This document shows positions 18,530 to 27,837 of a DNA stretch of 64,000 nucleotides, in pieces. Position numbers and translations under genes: made by a program. This stretch comes from a candidate division WOR-3 bacterium (GTDB lineage Bacteria; Hydrothermota; Tepidihabitantia; Tepidihabitantales; Tepidihabitantaceae), in the NCBI GenBank assembly GCA_024653355.1, contig JANLFQ010000001.1:186001-250000 (forward strand), written 5' to 3'. Every line of letters starts with the position of its first letter. The stretch's first letter is position 1. Under the pieces are notes generated by a model. It made no database searches. It was not told the origin of the DNA and saw nothing but the letters and a program-made list of their open reading frames with translations.

Positions 18530-19696
18530 TTAACAGTTACTCCGTTCAATAAGCGCCCGGGCATAGGCAACTGCCCAATTTTCGGCTTGCCGCAATGCCG
18601 CAAGTGTTACTCGGGTATTTTTCTTTGAACGCATATACTTTTTTAAAGTTTTCATAATTATACCGGGAATTGAACCAAAGGCAATTTTATTAGCAAGGAA
18701 TGCCTTTACGGCGGTTTCGTTAGCGGCGTTGAGGACACAGGTTGCAATAGGTCCGTATGCCAGGGCTTCGTAGGCAAGTTTAAGGCAGGGAAAACGATGG
18801 AAATCGGTCGGGAAGAATTGGAGCCGCCTGATTTGTTCAAGACACAGGGGTTTGACCAGTGAGGGTAACCTTTCAGGATATGTGAGGCAATACTGAATCG
18901 GCAGTCGCATATCAGGATGAGAGAGTTGGGCAAGGATTGAGCCGTCTTTAAATTCGACAAGTGAGTGAACAATGGACTCGGGGTGAATGACCGTTGTCAC
19001 CTGCTGTGGTTTGACACCGAAGAGACGCACGGTTTCAATCACTTCCAAACCTTTGTTCATCAGGGTTGCCGAATCGACGGTAATCTTCTTGCCCATCTTC
19101 CATACCGGGTGGCGCAGGACAGTTTCCCGGGGAGCATTTCGGGGCGGTCCTTTTTGCCAGAAAGGGCCGCCGGATGCGGTCAGGATAAGTCTTTGAACGG
19201 TGTCGGGGTCTCTGCCATTAAGGCATTGATGTAACGCCGCCAGTTCCGAGTCAACAGGTAAAATTTGGGCGCGGTATTTCCGGGCAAGGGAGGTTACTAA
19301 ATTGCCATAACTGACGAGGATTTCCTTTGTGGCTAAGGCGATGGTCTTGCCGGCTTTGAGAGCGGTGATGACGGCGTCAATACCCGCGGTACCGCTCATC
19401 GCCATTACGATAATATCAACCTCATCAGAGCGGGCGAGTTGTGAGAGGGCATCGATTCCGGTCTGGATTTTGAACTTTTTTGCTAATATCGCCCGGGCGG
19501 ATTCTGCGGCGGCAGGGTCGGTGAGGACAACATATCTGGGATGATAATTTTGTGCCTGGAGGCAAATCTGGCGGACGGCCTGATGGGCGGTGATTGCGAC
19601 CAGTTTAAGTTTTCCCGGAAGATGGGCGATCACCTCAAGGGTGGCGTTACCAATTGAGCCGGTAGAACCGAAAACGGCGACTCTTTTTGGCGTCAT
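18530..19696 (-). CDS. dxr: 1-deoxy-D-xylulose 5-phosphate reductoisomerase
   Basis: Second enzyme of the MEP isoprenoid pathway; converts DXP to MEP with NADPH. The 388-residue protein shows the NADPH motif GSTGSIGNATLEV (9-21), the metal-site VDSELAALHQCL, the SGGPFW loop, MNKGLEVIE and the C-terminal NAANETAVKAFL. The ATG overlaps the ispD stop by 4 bases. The other MEP genes here are ispD (next door) and dxs at 63.5 kb. Confidence 0.96.
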   Translation of the reverse strand: MTPKRVAVFGSTGSIGNATLEVIAHLPGKLKLVAITAHQAVRQICLQAQNYHPRYVVLTDPAAAESARAILAKKFKIQTGIDALSQLARSDEVDIIVMAMSGTAGIDAVITALKAGKTIALATKEILVSYGNLVTSLARKYRAQILPVDSELAALHQCLNGRDPDTVQRLILTASGGPFWQKGPPRNAPRETVLRHPVWKMGKKITVDSATLMNKGLEVIETVRLFGVKPQQVTTVIHPESIVHSLVEFKDGSILAQLSHPDMRLPIQYCLTYPERLPSLVKPLCLEQIRRLQFFPTDFHRFPCLKLAYEALAYGPIATCVLNAANETAVKAFLANKIAFGSIPGIIMKTLKKYMRSKKNTRVTLAALRQAENWAVAYARALIERSNC

Positions 19697-20370
19697 AGCA
19701 GTGCCTGACAGAGGAGGAGGTCAGCTTTCGTTGTTACCTTGATGTTCCAGGGTGTGCCGGGAAGCAGTTGGGGTTTGATTTTGAGCTGTTCAACAAGCGC
19801 GCAATCATCAGTGGCAGTTAGCTTTTTTGCCCGGGCGTAAGCATAGGCGCGGCGGATGATTTCCAAAGAGAAAAATTGCGGTGTTTGAATGGCAAACAGC
19901 CCGGACCGGTCGATGGTGCGAACAATCTGATTTCTATTGTTTACTTTCTTGACGGTGTCAACGATTGGAATGCCAAAGGTGACTGCAGGGTGGCGACGGC
20001 AAGCCCAAAATCCCTGAGTTAGCATCTCGGGCTTAAGTAGCGGACGGACACCGTCATGGATTGCCACATAGCCTTTTTCGGGCAGGTTTAACAAACCCTG
20101 TTCTACCGAATCCATCCGCTCTTTACCACCGGCAACCACCGCAAGCAGTTTTTGGCTGCGATAACGACGGAGCAGATTGCTAACGGCTTCGATCTTTGAT
20201 TTGTTTGTTACGACGACATAACCGGTTACCTCGGAACAGATTTCAAAGGGGCGAACAGCGTAGAGCAGCAGGGGTTTGTTTTTTACGAGCGCAAACTGTT
20301 TTTGCCCGCCGAATCGTTTTCCCTGACCGGCGGCAACAATGATACCGTAATTGAATTGGTTTTTAACCAT
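19693..20370 (-). CDS. ispD: 2-C-methyl-D-erythritol 4-phosphate cytidylyltransferase
   Basis: Third MEP-pathway enzyme; makes CDP-ME from MEP and CTP. The 225 residues show the nucleotide-binding start IIVAAGQGKRFG, a central VAIHDGVRPLL, the IPIVDTVK segment and QTPQFF. It is coupled to dxr by a 4-base overlap and follows trpS after 49 bases with no clear promoter between. No ispF or fused IspDF is present. Confidence 0.94.
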   Translation of the reverse strand: MVKNQFNYGIIVAAGQGKRFGGQKQFALVKNKPLLLYAVRPFEICSEVTGYVVVTNKSKIEAVSNLLRRYRSQKLLAVVAGGKERMDSVEQGLLNLPEKGYVAIHDGVRPLLKPEMLTQGFWACRRHPAVTFGIPIVDTVKKVNNRNQIVRTIDRSGLFAIQTPQFFSLEIIRRAYAYARAKKLTATDDCALVEQLKIKPQLLPGTPWNIKVTTKADLLLCQALL

Positions 20371-20419
20371 TGTTAATGTGCTGGTTTAGTGACGGTGGGA
20401 CATCAGTTGATGGTGCCGA

Positions 20420-21406
20420 TTAGAAGTAATCAATCTTCATCGCCTTACGCACCAGTGCCATTGTCTTTTCCCCTTCCTCGCGGGCACGCTGGGTACCTTT
20501 TAGCAGGATATCCCAAACGGTATCGGTATGTTTTTCCAATTCGAGCCGGCGCTGCCGGATGGGTTCGAGGAACTGATTGAGAACCTCGACAAGGTGTTTT
20601 TTGCAGGGGACACAGCCGATTTTGCCCTGACGGCAGCGTTCTTCAATGTCGGCTGCTTCTTGTTTGTTAAAGGTACTGTGATAGGCAAATACGACGCACA
20701 CCTCGGGATGGCCTTTGTCCTGCGGGTGAATGCGTGCCGGGTCGGTCACCGCCCGATTGACTTTTCGAGTAATTTCTTCTGGCGGGTCAGAAAGGTAAAT
20801 CGCGTTTCCCATACTTTTTGACATTTTGGTGTTACCGTCGAGCCCGACCAGACGGGGGTTCAATATCGGCTCGGGTTCAACGAGCACCGTATCGTAAATT
20901 GAGTTGAACTTGCGGACGATTTTTCTGGTCAGTTCGATGTGGGGTGCTTGGTCTTCGCCGACGGGAACCAGATGGGCGCGACAGAAGGTGATGTCTGCCG
21001 CCTGACTCACCGGATAGCCAAGGAATCCGTAAGGCATTGACTCTTCAAAATGGTACTGAGCGGCTTCAGTTTTGATTGTCGGATTGTGGAAAAGTTGCTG
21101 CACGGTGACGAGATTGGCATAGATGATTGTCAGTTCGGCAATTGCCGGGACCATCGATTGGATGAAAAGCGTTGCTCTGTTCGGGTCAACGCCGCAGGCG
21201 ATATTGTCCATTGCGACATTTAGTACATCCTGGCGTAATTTTTCCGGATGGTCAAAGTTGGTGGTCAGTGCCTGGACATCGGCGATGATGATGAATGTTT
21301 CATACTCATCCTGAAGCCGGACACGGTGAGCAACCGAACCGATGTAATGACCAAGATGAAGCGGACCGGTAGGCCGGTCACCGGTGAGAATCCGTTTCTT
21401 TTCCAT
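20420..21406 (-). CDS. trpS: Tryptophanyl-tRNA synthetase
   Basis: A 328-residue class I synthetase with the HIGH-like HLGHYIG (about 17-23), GEDQAPHIELTRKI, and the KMSKS loop in NTKMSKSMGNAI. Length and layout match bacterial TrpRS. The ATG lies 7 bases after a TATAAT box with no ribosome site, so its mRNA is predicted leaderless. It heads the run trpS-ispD-dxr-rseP-radical SAM-like gene. Confidence 0.95.
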   Translation of the reverse strand: MEKKRILTGDRPTGPLHLGHYIGSVAHRVRLQDEYETFIIIADVQALTTNFDHPEKLRQDVLNVAMDNIACGVDPNRATLFIQSMVPAIAELTIIYANLVTVQQLFHNPTIKTEAAQYHFEESMPYGFLGYPVSQAADITFCRAHLVPVGEDQAPHIELTRKIVRKFNSIYDTVLVEPEPILNPRLVGLDGNTKMSKSMGNAIYLSDPPEEITRKVNRAVTDPARIHPQDKGHPEVCVVFAYHSTFNKQEAADIEERCRQGKIGCVPCKKHLVEVLNQFLEPIRQRRLELEKHTDTVWDILLKGTQRAREEGEKTMALVRKAMKIDYF

Positions 21407-21413
21407 TGTTCCG

Positions 21414-21441
21414 ATTATACGGGATTAGATTTCCTGGTCAA
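21414..21441 (-). promoter_or_regulatory. Leaderless promoter of trpS
   Basis: Minus strand TTGACC (21436-21441), 16-bp spacer, TATAAT (21414-21419), then 7 bases to the ATG. The divergent promoter for the GT-C gene begins 25 bases further on. Confidence 0.82.
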
Positions 21442-21465
21442 GCAAACGGTCGGGGCTTCCTCTCC

Positions 21466-21493
21466 TTGACATTGAACGAGAAACCGCTATAAG
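21466..21493 (+). promoter_or_regulatory. Leaderless promoter of the GT-C gene
   Basis: TTGACA (21466-21471), 16-bp spacer, TATAAG (21488-21493), then 8 bases to the TTG at 21502. No ribosome site is present. Confidence 0.78.
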
Positions 21494-21501
21494 ATGTATC
21501 A

Positions 21502-22836
21502 TTGGTTGGTAAACGAACCCTGTACACCCAACGATGGGTGGGTGCGATTGTTCTCGGAGCGTTGCTTTTGCGGTTGGTGGTTGCCGGAATTTACCGGAAT
21601 CGTCTTTCCCCGGGCGAAATTGTAAAACAGCCGGCTTCAGAATCAGAGTATCTGCGCCGGGCTTATATTGAAATCGGTGACTCCCAGCAGTATTTGGAAC
21701 TGGCGAAAAATCTCCGTCAGAAACTTTTTTTCTCTTGGGATGGTAAAACGCCGGTGACTTTTCGGACCCCGGGTTATCCGATTTTTCTTGCCTTGATTGA
21801 TAACAATCCAGTTTTACTATTTGTGCTGCAGGCGCTATTTGGTGCCCTGACCGTTTTTTTTATTTTTTTAATCGGTGCGGCATGGTTTGGCAGGCGAGCC
21901 GGTATCGTAGCGGCGGTTTTAATGGCATTGGACCTGCCGGCGATTGCCCATACGGGAATGGTGATGAGCGAAACGCTGTTCGTTTTTCTGCTAACTGTTG
22001 CCTGCTGGCTGTTTACCGTCGCCTGGCGAAAGCCGGCGCCAGTTTGGGGCGGCTTAAGCGGTGCCGTGCTAGGAATTGCGGCACTTACCCGGCCGATAGC
22101 GCTTTTTGCCTGGGTGCCTTTTCTCGTGGTACTGGCATTAAGAGGTCGCTGGAAACATGGGCTGCTTTTCTTTTTGGGGTTTGTCGTAATGTGTGGAGGC
22201 TGGGTGGTCAGGAACTACCGTCATTACCAGCGGCTAGGGTTCAGCTCTATCGGTGGTTACAATTTGCTTTTCTACAATGCCGCGGCACTGGTTGCCGACC
22301 GCGCCCAAATACCATTTCAGGAAGCGCGCGAAAAACTGGAGCGGGATTACGCACAAAATCTGACAACTGATAATCCACTGGAGTTAGCAGGACAACTCGG
22401 GAGAGTGGCAACCCGTCTTATAAGTTCTGACCCACTGCGTTACGCGAAAGTTTATTTGAGAGGACTGTTGCAAATCATCGTCGGTGTTAAATCGGATGAG
22501 ATTGTTTTCCGGGTCAGGGGAAGTGACCTTCGGCTCGCGAATTTTAAGGATATTCTAAGGGCGCATAGCCTGCCGCTGATGACAAGATTGGTTGCGGTGC
22601 TGCTGGCGATAATTGAGTTGTTAATGACTTTTGGTGCAGTTCTCGGGGCAACGGTGGGATTGATTAAACGGCGGGATTTGCCGGTGTTGTTTTGGGCGCT
22701 GCTTGGCTGGTACTTTCTTCTTGCGGCAGCACCCTTGCCCGATGGCCGCTTTAAAATTCCCGCCCTGCCGTTTTTTTATCTGACCTGCGGTGGGTTGATT
22801 TTCCCGGGCAGGACAACGGAAAACGAACCGGGATGA
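21502..22836 (+). CDS. GT-C fold membrane glycosyltransferase (ArnT/PMT-like)
   Basis: A 444-residue protein with 10-12 hydrophobic helices. The first external loop carries acidic residues (IGDSQQYLELAKNL), followed by FRTPGYPIFLAL, as in glycosyltransferase family 39/83 proteins that use polyprenyl-phosphate sugars. The start is TTG at 21502, placed by the promoter; an in-frame GTG at 21538 is an alternative. It heads a three-gene run with a GT2 and a sugar-phosphate transferase, so it probably modifies an envelope polysaccharide or lipid. Confidence 0.72.
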   Translation: MVGKRTLYTQRWVGAIVLGALLLRLVVAGIYRNRLSPGEIVKQPASESEYLRRAYIEIGDSQQYLELAKNLRQKLFFSWDGKTPVTFRTPGYPIFLALIDNNPVLLFVLQALFGALTVFFIFLIGAAWFGRRAGIVAAVLMALDLPAIAHTGMVMSETLFVFLLTVACWLFTVAWRKPAPVWGGLSGAVLGIAALTRPIALFAWVPFLVVLALRGRWKHGLLFFLGFVVMCGGWVVRNYRHYQRLGFSSIGGYNLLFYNAAALVADRAQIPFQEAREKLERDYAQNLTTDNPLELAGQLGRVATRLISSDPLRYAKVYLRGLLQIIVGVKSDEIVFRVRGSDLRLANFKDILRAHSLPLMTRLVAVLLAIIELLMTFGAVLGATVGLIKRRDLPVLFWALLGWYFLLAAAPLPDGRFKIPALPFFYLTCGGLIFPGRTTENEPG

Positions 22837-22846
22837 GAGGTAGGTA

Positions 22847-23749
22847 GTGAAGAGAAGGCCATCGGTTTCACTGATTTTTATAAACTACAATTCAACCGAT
22901 TTTTTGGAAAGGGCGTTGTTGAGTCTTGAACAAGCCGAGCCGGAACTGGACAAGGAGATAATAGTTGTTGATAATTGCTCTTATGATAGAGAGTCGGTCA
23001 AGCGTTTATGCGGGCGGTTTTTTTGTCGACTGGTGCTTTTGAATAAAAACCGTGGTTACGGCGCCGCCGCAAATCGAGGTTTTTTACACGCCCGGGGTGA
23101 TTTTATTACCGTTGTCAATCCCGATGTTGAGTTTACACCGCAGGCGCTAAGTCGACTGGTCGCATTTATGAACGAGAACGACGATGTCGGAGTGGTAGCG
23201 CCCCAGCTTTTATATCCTGATCGAACACCGCAACCCTCTTCCCGGCGTCTGCCCAAATTGCGCTACATACTCGCGGGCCGGCGTTCCCCTCTGGTGCGGT
23301 TGTTTCCACGGTATGCGCCGGCACAGGAATTTCTTTACACCGATGTCTGGCAACAAACAGCGCCGGTTGAGGTTGAAGCGGTTATCGGGACATTGATGGT
23401 TTTTCGGCGCACCGCCTTTGTTTCCGTTGGTGGGTTTGATGAAAATTATTTTATGTTTGCCGAGGACCTTGATATCTGTCAGCGACTTCGCGAACAGGGC
23501 TGGAAGGTTTACCTGGAGCCCGGGGTAAAAATCGTCCATTACTATGGTGGGGTGCGGCGCCGCTGGCGACGATTTACTGAGTTTCACCGAATTAAAGCCC
23601 TCTACCGTTTTTTCATAAGAGGAAAAAGCCGAATGATAAAAATTTTTTATGCGGTGGCTTTTGCGGGCTACTTTTTTATTATTGAGGGTGGGGGATTGGT
23701 GGGGTTGGGTGAGTATGAATACTCCTGGCGTTTACGGGCTAAGAGATGA
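22847..23749 (+). CDS. Family 2 glycosyltransferase, WbbL-like
   Basis: A 300-residue GT-A enzyme: SLIFINYNSTDFLERAL at the start, nucleotide-sugar motif VVDNCSYD, the acidic motif NPDVEF, and GFDENYFMFAEDLDICQRL, characteristic of rhamnosyltransferase-like WbbL proteins. A hydrophobic segment near the C-terminus may anchor it to the membrane. The GTG start has a weak GAGAGGTAGG site. Its TGA overlaps the next ATG (ATGA). Confidence 0.85.
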   Translation: MKRRPSVSLIFINYNSTDFLERALLSLEQAEPELDKEIIVVDNCSYDRESVKRLCGRFFCRLVLLNKNRGYGAAANRGFLHARGDFITVVNPDVEFTPQALSRLVAFMNENDDVGVVAPQLLYPDRTPQPSSRRLPKLRYILAGRRSPLVRLFPRYAPAQEFLYTDVWQQTAPVEVEAVIGTLMVFRRTAFVSVGGFDENYFMFAEDLDICQRLREQGWKVYLEPGVKIVHYYGGVRRRWRRFTEFHRIKALYRFFIRGKSRMIKIFYAVAFAGYFFIIEGGGLVGLGEYEYSWRLRAKR

Positions 23750-25125
23750 GAAGGATTAAAGGGGCGCTTTCCGTTTTAATACTGGTTGTTGGTGATTTAG
23801 TTGCGGTGTTCGTGAGTTTCGTTTTAGGCTATTTGTTCCGGGCTTTGCTTTCGGGAAACGGGCTTTCGGGTGGGGTGGCACCAGAGGCGCTTTTCAGCCG
23901 GGTCTATTTTTTGTTACTCTACCCGTTTGTTTTTGTCTACGAAGGGCTTTACACCAAGCGGTTACAGGTCTGGGAAGAGCGGAGACGCTGTCTGCGGGGC
24001 GTGATCGTGGCGAGCGCATTACTGACCATTGTTTTGTTTATGGTCCGGCTCTGGATTGTTTCCCGATTTGTTGTGCTGCTGGCGATGGTACTTGGTATCG
24101 TGCTCGTTCCGCTCGTCCGGACGGTGCTGAAACGACTTTTAGTACGGGTTGGATTTTTTAACCAACCGTTAATAATAGTCGGGGACCCGCATGCTGAGGA
24201 GATGTTCAATCGAGAGTTGCAGGTTCATCAGACACTGGGTTATTCGGTTGTGCAGCGCCTTGGCCGAAAAGACGAGAACGAGACGGTGGAGATGCTCTTG
24301 GCGCGAGCCGATATCCCAGATGGCGCTTTGATGGTGGTTATGAGCCAGTCTTTCTCTCCTGAGGAATTGAAGAAGATTTTCCGTTACGCCGAGGAGCATT
24401 GTGCGGAGTTGATGGTCGTGCCTGATGCCAGTTTACTGGCGACATCTGCTGCGGAACTGGAACAGGTCGGGAGCCTTTTGGTGTTGAAGTACCACTACAA
24501 TTTGCTGCGGCCATTGAACATCTGGACGAAACAGATATTTGAATTTGTCTTCGGGTTGATATTGATGATTTTATTTTTGCCCCTTTTTTTGATTTTATCG
24601 CTTTTGGTCAAAATTTCTTCACCCGGACCGGTACTTTTCCGTCAGAAACGGATTGGCAAGGCCGGCAGAACTTTCACCTGTTTCAAGTTTCGCACGATGT
24701 ATCAGGATGCCGAGAACAGACTCAAGGAGTTGTTGGAGAAAAATCCAATAAAGAGGGCAGAATGGGAGCGGTTTCGTAAAATCGTTGACGACCCGCGCAT
24801 CACACCGGTCGGTAAATTCCTGCGCCGTTTCAGTCTTGATGAACTGCCGCAACTAATTAATGTGCTAAAAGGCGAAATGGCGATTGTTGGTCCGCGTCCT
24901 TACCTTCCGGAAGAGGTGCATCGGGTTGGTGACTACATCAAGACCATTGTTCGGGTTCGGCCGGGTTTGACCGGTTTATGGCAGGTATCAGGCCGGTCTG
25001 AACTGCCAATGCGTGACCGGGTTTTGCTTGATGAGTTTTATATCCGGAACTGGTCGCTCTGGCTCGATTTTTCAATTGTTATCCGTACAATCAAAGCGGT
25101 CCTGACAGGCCGTGGTGCTTATTGA
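23746..25125 (+). CDS. Polyprenyl glycosylphosphotransferase (exopolysaccharide-initiating)
   Basis: A 459-residue protein of the WbaP/PssY/WcaJ type. Four N-terminal transmembrane helices and a CoA-binding-like domain (about 140-235) precede a further helix near 265-290 and the conserved sugar transferase domain: KISSPGPVLFRQKRIG, FTCFKFRTMY, DELPQLINVLKG, GPRPYLPEEV and RPGLTGLWQVSGR. It would transfer a sugar 1-phosphate onto undecaprenyl phosphate to start polysaccharide synthesis. It completes the GT-C, GT2, GPT run. Confidence 0.93.
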   Translation: MRRIKGALSVLILVVGDLVAVFVSFVLGYLFRALLSGNGLSGGVAPEALFSRVYFLLLYPFVFVYEGLYTKRLQVWEERRRCLRGVIVASALLTIVLFMVRLWIVSRFVVLLAMVLGIVLVPLVRTVLKRLLVRVGFFNQPLIIVGDPHAEEMFNRELQVHQTLGYSVVQRLGRKDENETVEMLLARADIPDGALMVVMSQSFSPEELKKIFRYAEEHCAELMVVPDASLLATSAAELEQVGSLLVLKYHYNLLRPLNIWTKQIFEFVFGLILMILFLPLFLILSLLVKISSPGPVLFRQKRIGKAGRTFTCFKFRTMYQDAENRLKELLEKNPIKRAEWERFRKIVDDPRITPVGKFLRRFSLDELPQLINVLKGEMAIVGPRPYLPEEVHRVGDYIKTIVRVRPGLTGLWQVSGRSELPMRDRVLLDEFYIRNWSLWLDFSIVIRTIKAVLTGRGAY

Positions 25126-25127
25126 TT

Positions 25128-25659
25128 CCTGACGGGTTTTTATACCGATGTTCCGGTTCACCGGCACAGGTGATTCTGTTCTCCGAAGACCGAATCGGGT
25201 CCAATAAAGGTGCATATTTTGCCATTGGCAGGTGGTAATTTGTTTCCAGGTTTACACCGGTAGGGTCTCGTGAGCTTTCCGGGTTACTAACCTGAAAAGG
25301 ACCGCTGGAGCAGATTCGGAGACAGAGTTGTAAACAAGGTTAATGGTTCGTCAAAAGATTGTCGGGTTTATTAGCCTCAGTGGGGTGCAGAATAGGTTAT
25401 TCGTTATAACATTCTTGATTATCAATAAGATAGACGGTTCAACGGTATCCGGAAGGGTTTAAGGAAGGTTAAGAGAAAGGGCAGAAGCGGTGATTAACGA
25501 AAGGGTGCTGGAGGCTATCATAGGAATTGACCGGGGACTGTGGAGGGGATGGAATTTTGTCACTTTTACTTGTTTTTTCGTATGTAAATTTATCGGGGTG
25601 AACACTAAGCGGGTCTTTGTTCTGAATTTTCGCTTTAACTATCAGGGCGGTTGAATGTG
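25128..25659. other. Gene-free interval upstream of the propeller gene
   Basis: About 530 bases with no convincing reading frame, tRNA or known riboswitch. The right-hand part (25411-25550) resembles an intergenic segment at 59283-59420 (see repeat entries). The remainder is G/T-rich on the plus strand and shows nothing else recognisable. Confidence 0.45.
25411..25550 (+). repeat. Imperfect intergenic repeat, copy A
   Basis: Matches 59283-59420 in the same orientation. Two blocks are clear: 25415-25435 against 59287-59307 (18/21 identical) and 25499-25519 against 59371-59391 (19/21 identical). The blocks are exactly 84 bases apart in both copies. A third similar stretch (GGAATTGACCGGGG against GGAACTGTACCCGGG) follows. 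Both copies precede promoters of plus-strand genes. Confidence 0.6.
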
Positions 25660-25687
25660 TTGACTTAACTACGGGGTAAGATATTAT
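25660..25687 (+). promoter_or_regulatory. Promoter of the propeller gene
   Basis: TTGACT (25660-25665), 16-bp spacer, TATTAT (25682-25687). The predicted leader before the ATG at 25705 is about 10 bases with no ribosome site. Confidence 0.62.
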
Positions 25688-25704
25688 CAAACAAACACAT
25701 ATTT

Positions 25705-27834
25705 ATGCTATTGGCATTGGCGCTTGTTATAATTAGTAACGGCAGCGGCTGGCAGACATTTACTCACCCTGATTACATCTTTGATATCTGGGGCGACGAT
25801 TCGACGGTTAATCTCGCTACTGCCGGTGGCGTGGTGGTGTTAGAGACAAGAGCCGAACCCCCTATATTGAAGCGCCGGTTTGTTCACACCGATGGTCTGG
25901 GGGTAAATCGTTGTCTTGCCATTGCCAAGGACGATGCCGGTAACCTCTGGGTTGGGACCGATGGGGCAGGGCTGGTGGTGATTCCGCTCGACTCGAGCCG
26001 GGCAGTTTCATATCGAACCGCAGAACTGCCGGTAAGAGTTAGGACGGTCTTTGTTCAAGGTAATAGAGTTTTGCTGGGGTCGGATGACGGGCTTTTTGTC
26101 ATTGATACTAAAGGTACGCCCCTTGATTTCAATGACGATGCTATCCGCCATTTTCGGGTTAGTGCGGTGCGGGAGTTGCTGAGCGACCAGGTGCGGGCGC
26201 TTTTTGCCTTTAATGGGAAATACTGGATTGGTACCAATCGTGGGCTGACCAGTGTTGATACCGGCTTAAGCAACTGGCGTGCCTATCCGCGACCGCTGGG
26301 CGATTCGGTGCTGGCATTCGGTGTTTTTCCGGATGGCAGTTTAGTACTGGGAACGGAAAGGGGGGTTGCGCGCGGTGATACCAGCGGGTTTACTCCCCTT
26401 GTTGAATTTCCTCTGGCGCGGGCGGTAACCGACATCGCAGTTTATGGCTGGGATGTTTATCTGGCAGCGGGTGATACTCTGTTCAAAGTGGATTCTGCAG
26501 GAGGCAGGATATCGGTTCTGGTCAGCAAGCCAAGGGCATTGTGGATTGGCGATAAGTTGTGGGTTGGCCTTGGTGGTTCTGAGGATGCGGGCTGGGGGTT
26601 GTTGTATCAAAACAGCGGTGCCTCATGGCAGGGTGTTTATCTTGGTGGTCTTGCTGCCGGGTTTATCAGCGACTGTACATTCGCTAAGGACGGCAGCGTG
26701 TACCTCGGGCACAATTCGAGCTGGTTTTCCCGGATTCTACCCGACGGAGGAATTCAGATTATGAATTCGCCTCTGCCCTGGGTGGTGCAAATTCGGTGCG
26801 ACCGTCAGGGTCGGTTGTGGTTTTCTCACTTTTCTTATCAGGGTGGAGTTAGTGTTTACGACCCGGTGGCAGATACTTGGGGGGTTGTGCAGTGGGGTAG
26901 TTCCAGTGCCCGTAATGTCATCCAGGCATTCGGAATTGACCGACAGGATACGAAATGGGTTTACAATATGGGAGGACTGGTTGTGGCGATTGACTCAACC
27001 GGTCGCCAGCAGGAGTTCAGTTTACCGGAGTTAACACCACCGCCGGACGGCTCTTACGAGTTTGCCTTTGACTCCCGCAATCGAGTATGGCTTGGTCTTA
27101 CCAACGGGCTGGAAGAACTGGATTACAACGGGACGCTCTTTAACCTTGAAGACGATTTTCACACCCTCCATACCACCGGACTACCTTCGCTTCAGGTTCG
27201 TTCTATTGCCGTGGACCATCAGGACCGGGTTTGGGTTGCGACGCCCCAGGGTGGAGCGTTCTGGGACGGCAGGGCGTTTAAGGTTTTCAACAGCGGTAAC
27301 AGTCCGCTACTTTCTAACAACCTTTTCCGGGTGCGGGTTGACGGTGCGGACCGGGTCTGGTTTCTTTCGGACCAGGGGATTTCAATTTTTGACCAGGCAT
27401 CGAGCCGCTGGACCAACTATACACCTCAGAACAGTGGTATGATTCCCAACCCTCAGGGTCTGGCAAACTTTTACACCGCCCTTGACCTTGACGACAATCG
27501 CGGTATAGCCGGCGTGGGTAGCGCCCGGGGCTTTTCGCTTTTCAGTTTTGCCCCGGAGTTAGAGTCGACGCTCGTGGGTTTGAAAATCTACCCCAACCCC
27601 TGTATTCTTGGAGTTCATCAGGGGGTAGTTGTTGAAGGTTTGCCGGCTGATGCGCGGGTTCAAGTATATTCCATTAGCGGTCAGCCCGTAGCACAATTGA
27701 CGACCAGTCCAGGAATGGGAAGAGCGGTTTGGTATCCGCGGCGTGTTGCCAGCGGGCTCTACCTTTTGGTCGCGACGGCAAAGGGTAAGTTTAGAGTAGA
27801 AAAGGTGGCGCTGGTTGTTCCCGGTGGTAATTAG
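25705..27834 (+). CDS. Secreted beta-propeller protein with C-terminal sorting domain
   Basis: A 709-residue exported protein. After a short hydrophobic signal (MLLALALVIISNGSG) it consists of two-component-regulator-type propeller repeats, recognisable by NLWVGTDGAGLVV, YWIGTNRGL, RVWLGLTNGLEEL and DRVWVATPQGGAFWDG. The last 80 residues, beginning GLKIYPNPC and running through VQVYSISGQPVAQL, match the type IX secretion (type A) sorting domain. No sensor kinase or regulator domain is attached, so it is a secreted or surface protein. Its stop is 3 bases from the convergent small gene. Confidence 0.85.
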   Translation: MLLALALVIISNGSGWQTFTHPDYIFDIWGDDSTVNLATAGGVVVLETRAEPPILKRRFVHTDGLGVNRCLAIAKDDAGNLWVGTDGAGLVVIPLDSSRAVSYRTAELPVRVRTVFVQGNRVLLGSDDGLFVIDTKGTPLDFNDDAIRHFRVSAVRELLSDQVRALFAFNGKYWIGTNRGLTSVDTGLSNWRAYPRPLGDSVLAFGVFPDGSLVLGTERGVARGDTSGFTPLVEFPLARAVTDIAVYGWDVYLAAGDTLFKVDSAGGRISVLVSKPRALWIGDKLWVGLGGSEDAGWGLLYQNSGASWQGVYLGGLAAGFISDCTFAKDGSVYLGHNSSWFSRILPDGGIQIMNSPLPWVVQIRCDRQGRLWFSHFSYQGGVSVYDPVADTWGVVQWGSSSARNVIQAFGIDRQDTKWVYNMGGLVVAIDSTGRQQEFSLPELTPPPDGSYEFAFDSRNRVWLGLTNGLEELDYNGTLFNLEDDFHTLHTTGLPSLQVRSIAVDHQDRVWVATPQGGAFWDGRAFKVFNSGNSPLLSNNLFRVRVDGADRVWFLSDQGISIFDQASSRWTNYTPQNSGMIPNPQGLANFYTALDLDDNRGIAGVGSARGFSLFSFAPELESTLVGLKIYPNPCILGVHQGVVVEGLPADARVQVYSISGQPVAQLTTSPGMGRAVWYPRRVASGLYLLVATAKGKFRVEKVALVVPGGN

Positions 27835-27837
27835 AAA

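Noticed and set aside
25128-25410. Cobalamin or other riboswitch in the gap before the propeller gene
   Set aside because: No conserved riboswitch core (such as a B12 box) was found, and the predicted promoter lies downstream of this region.
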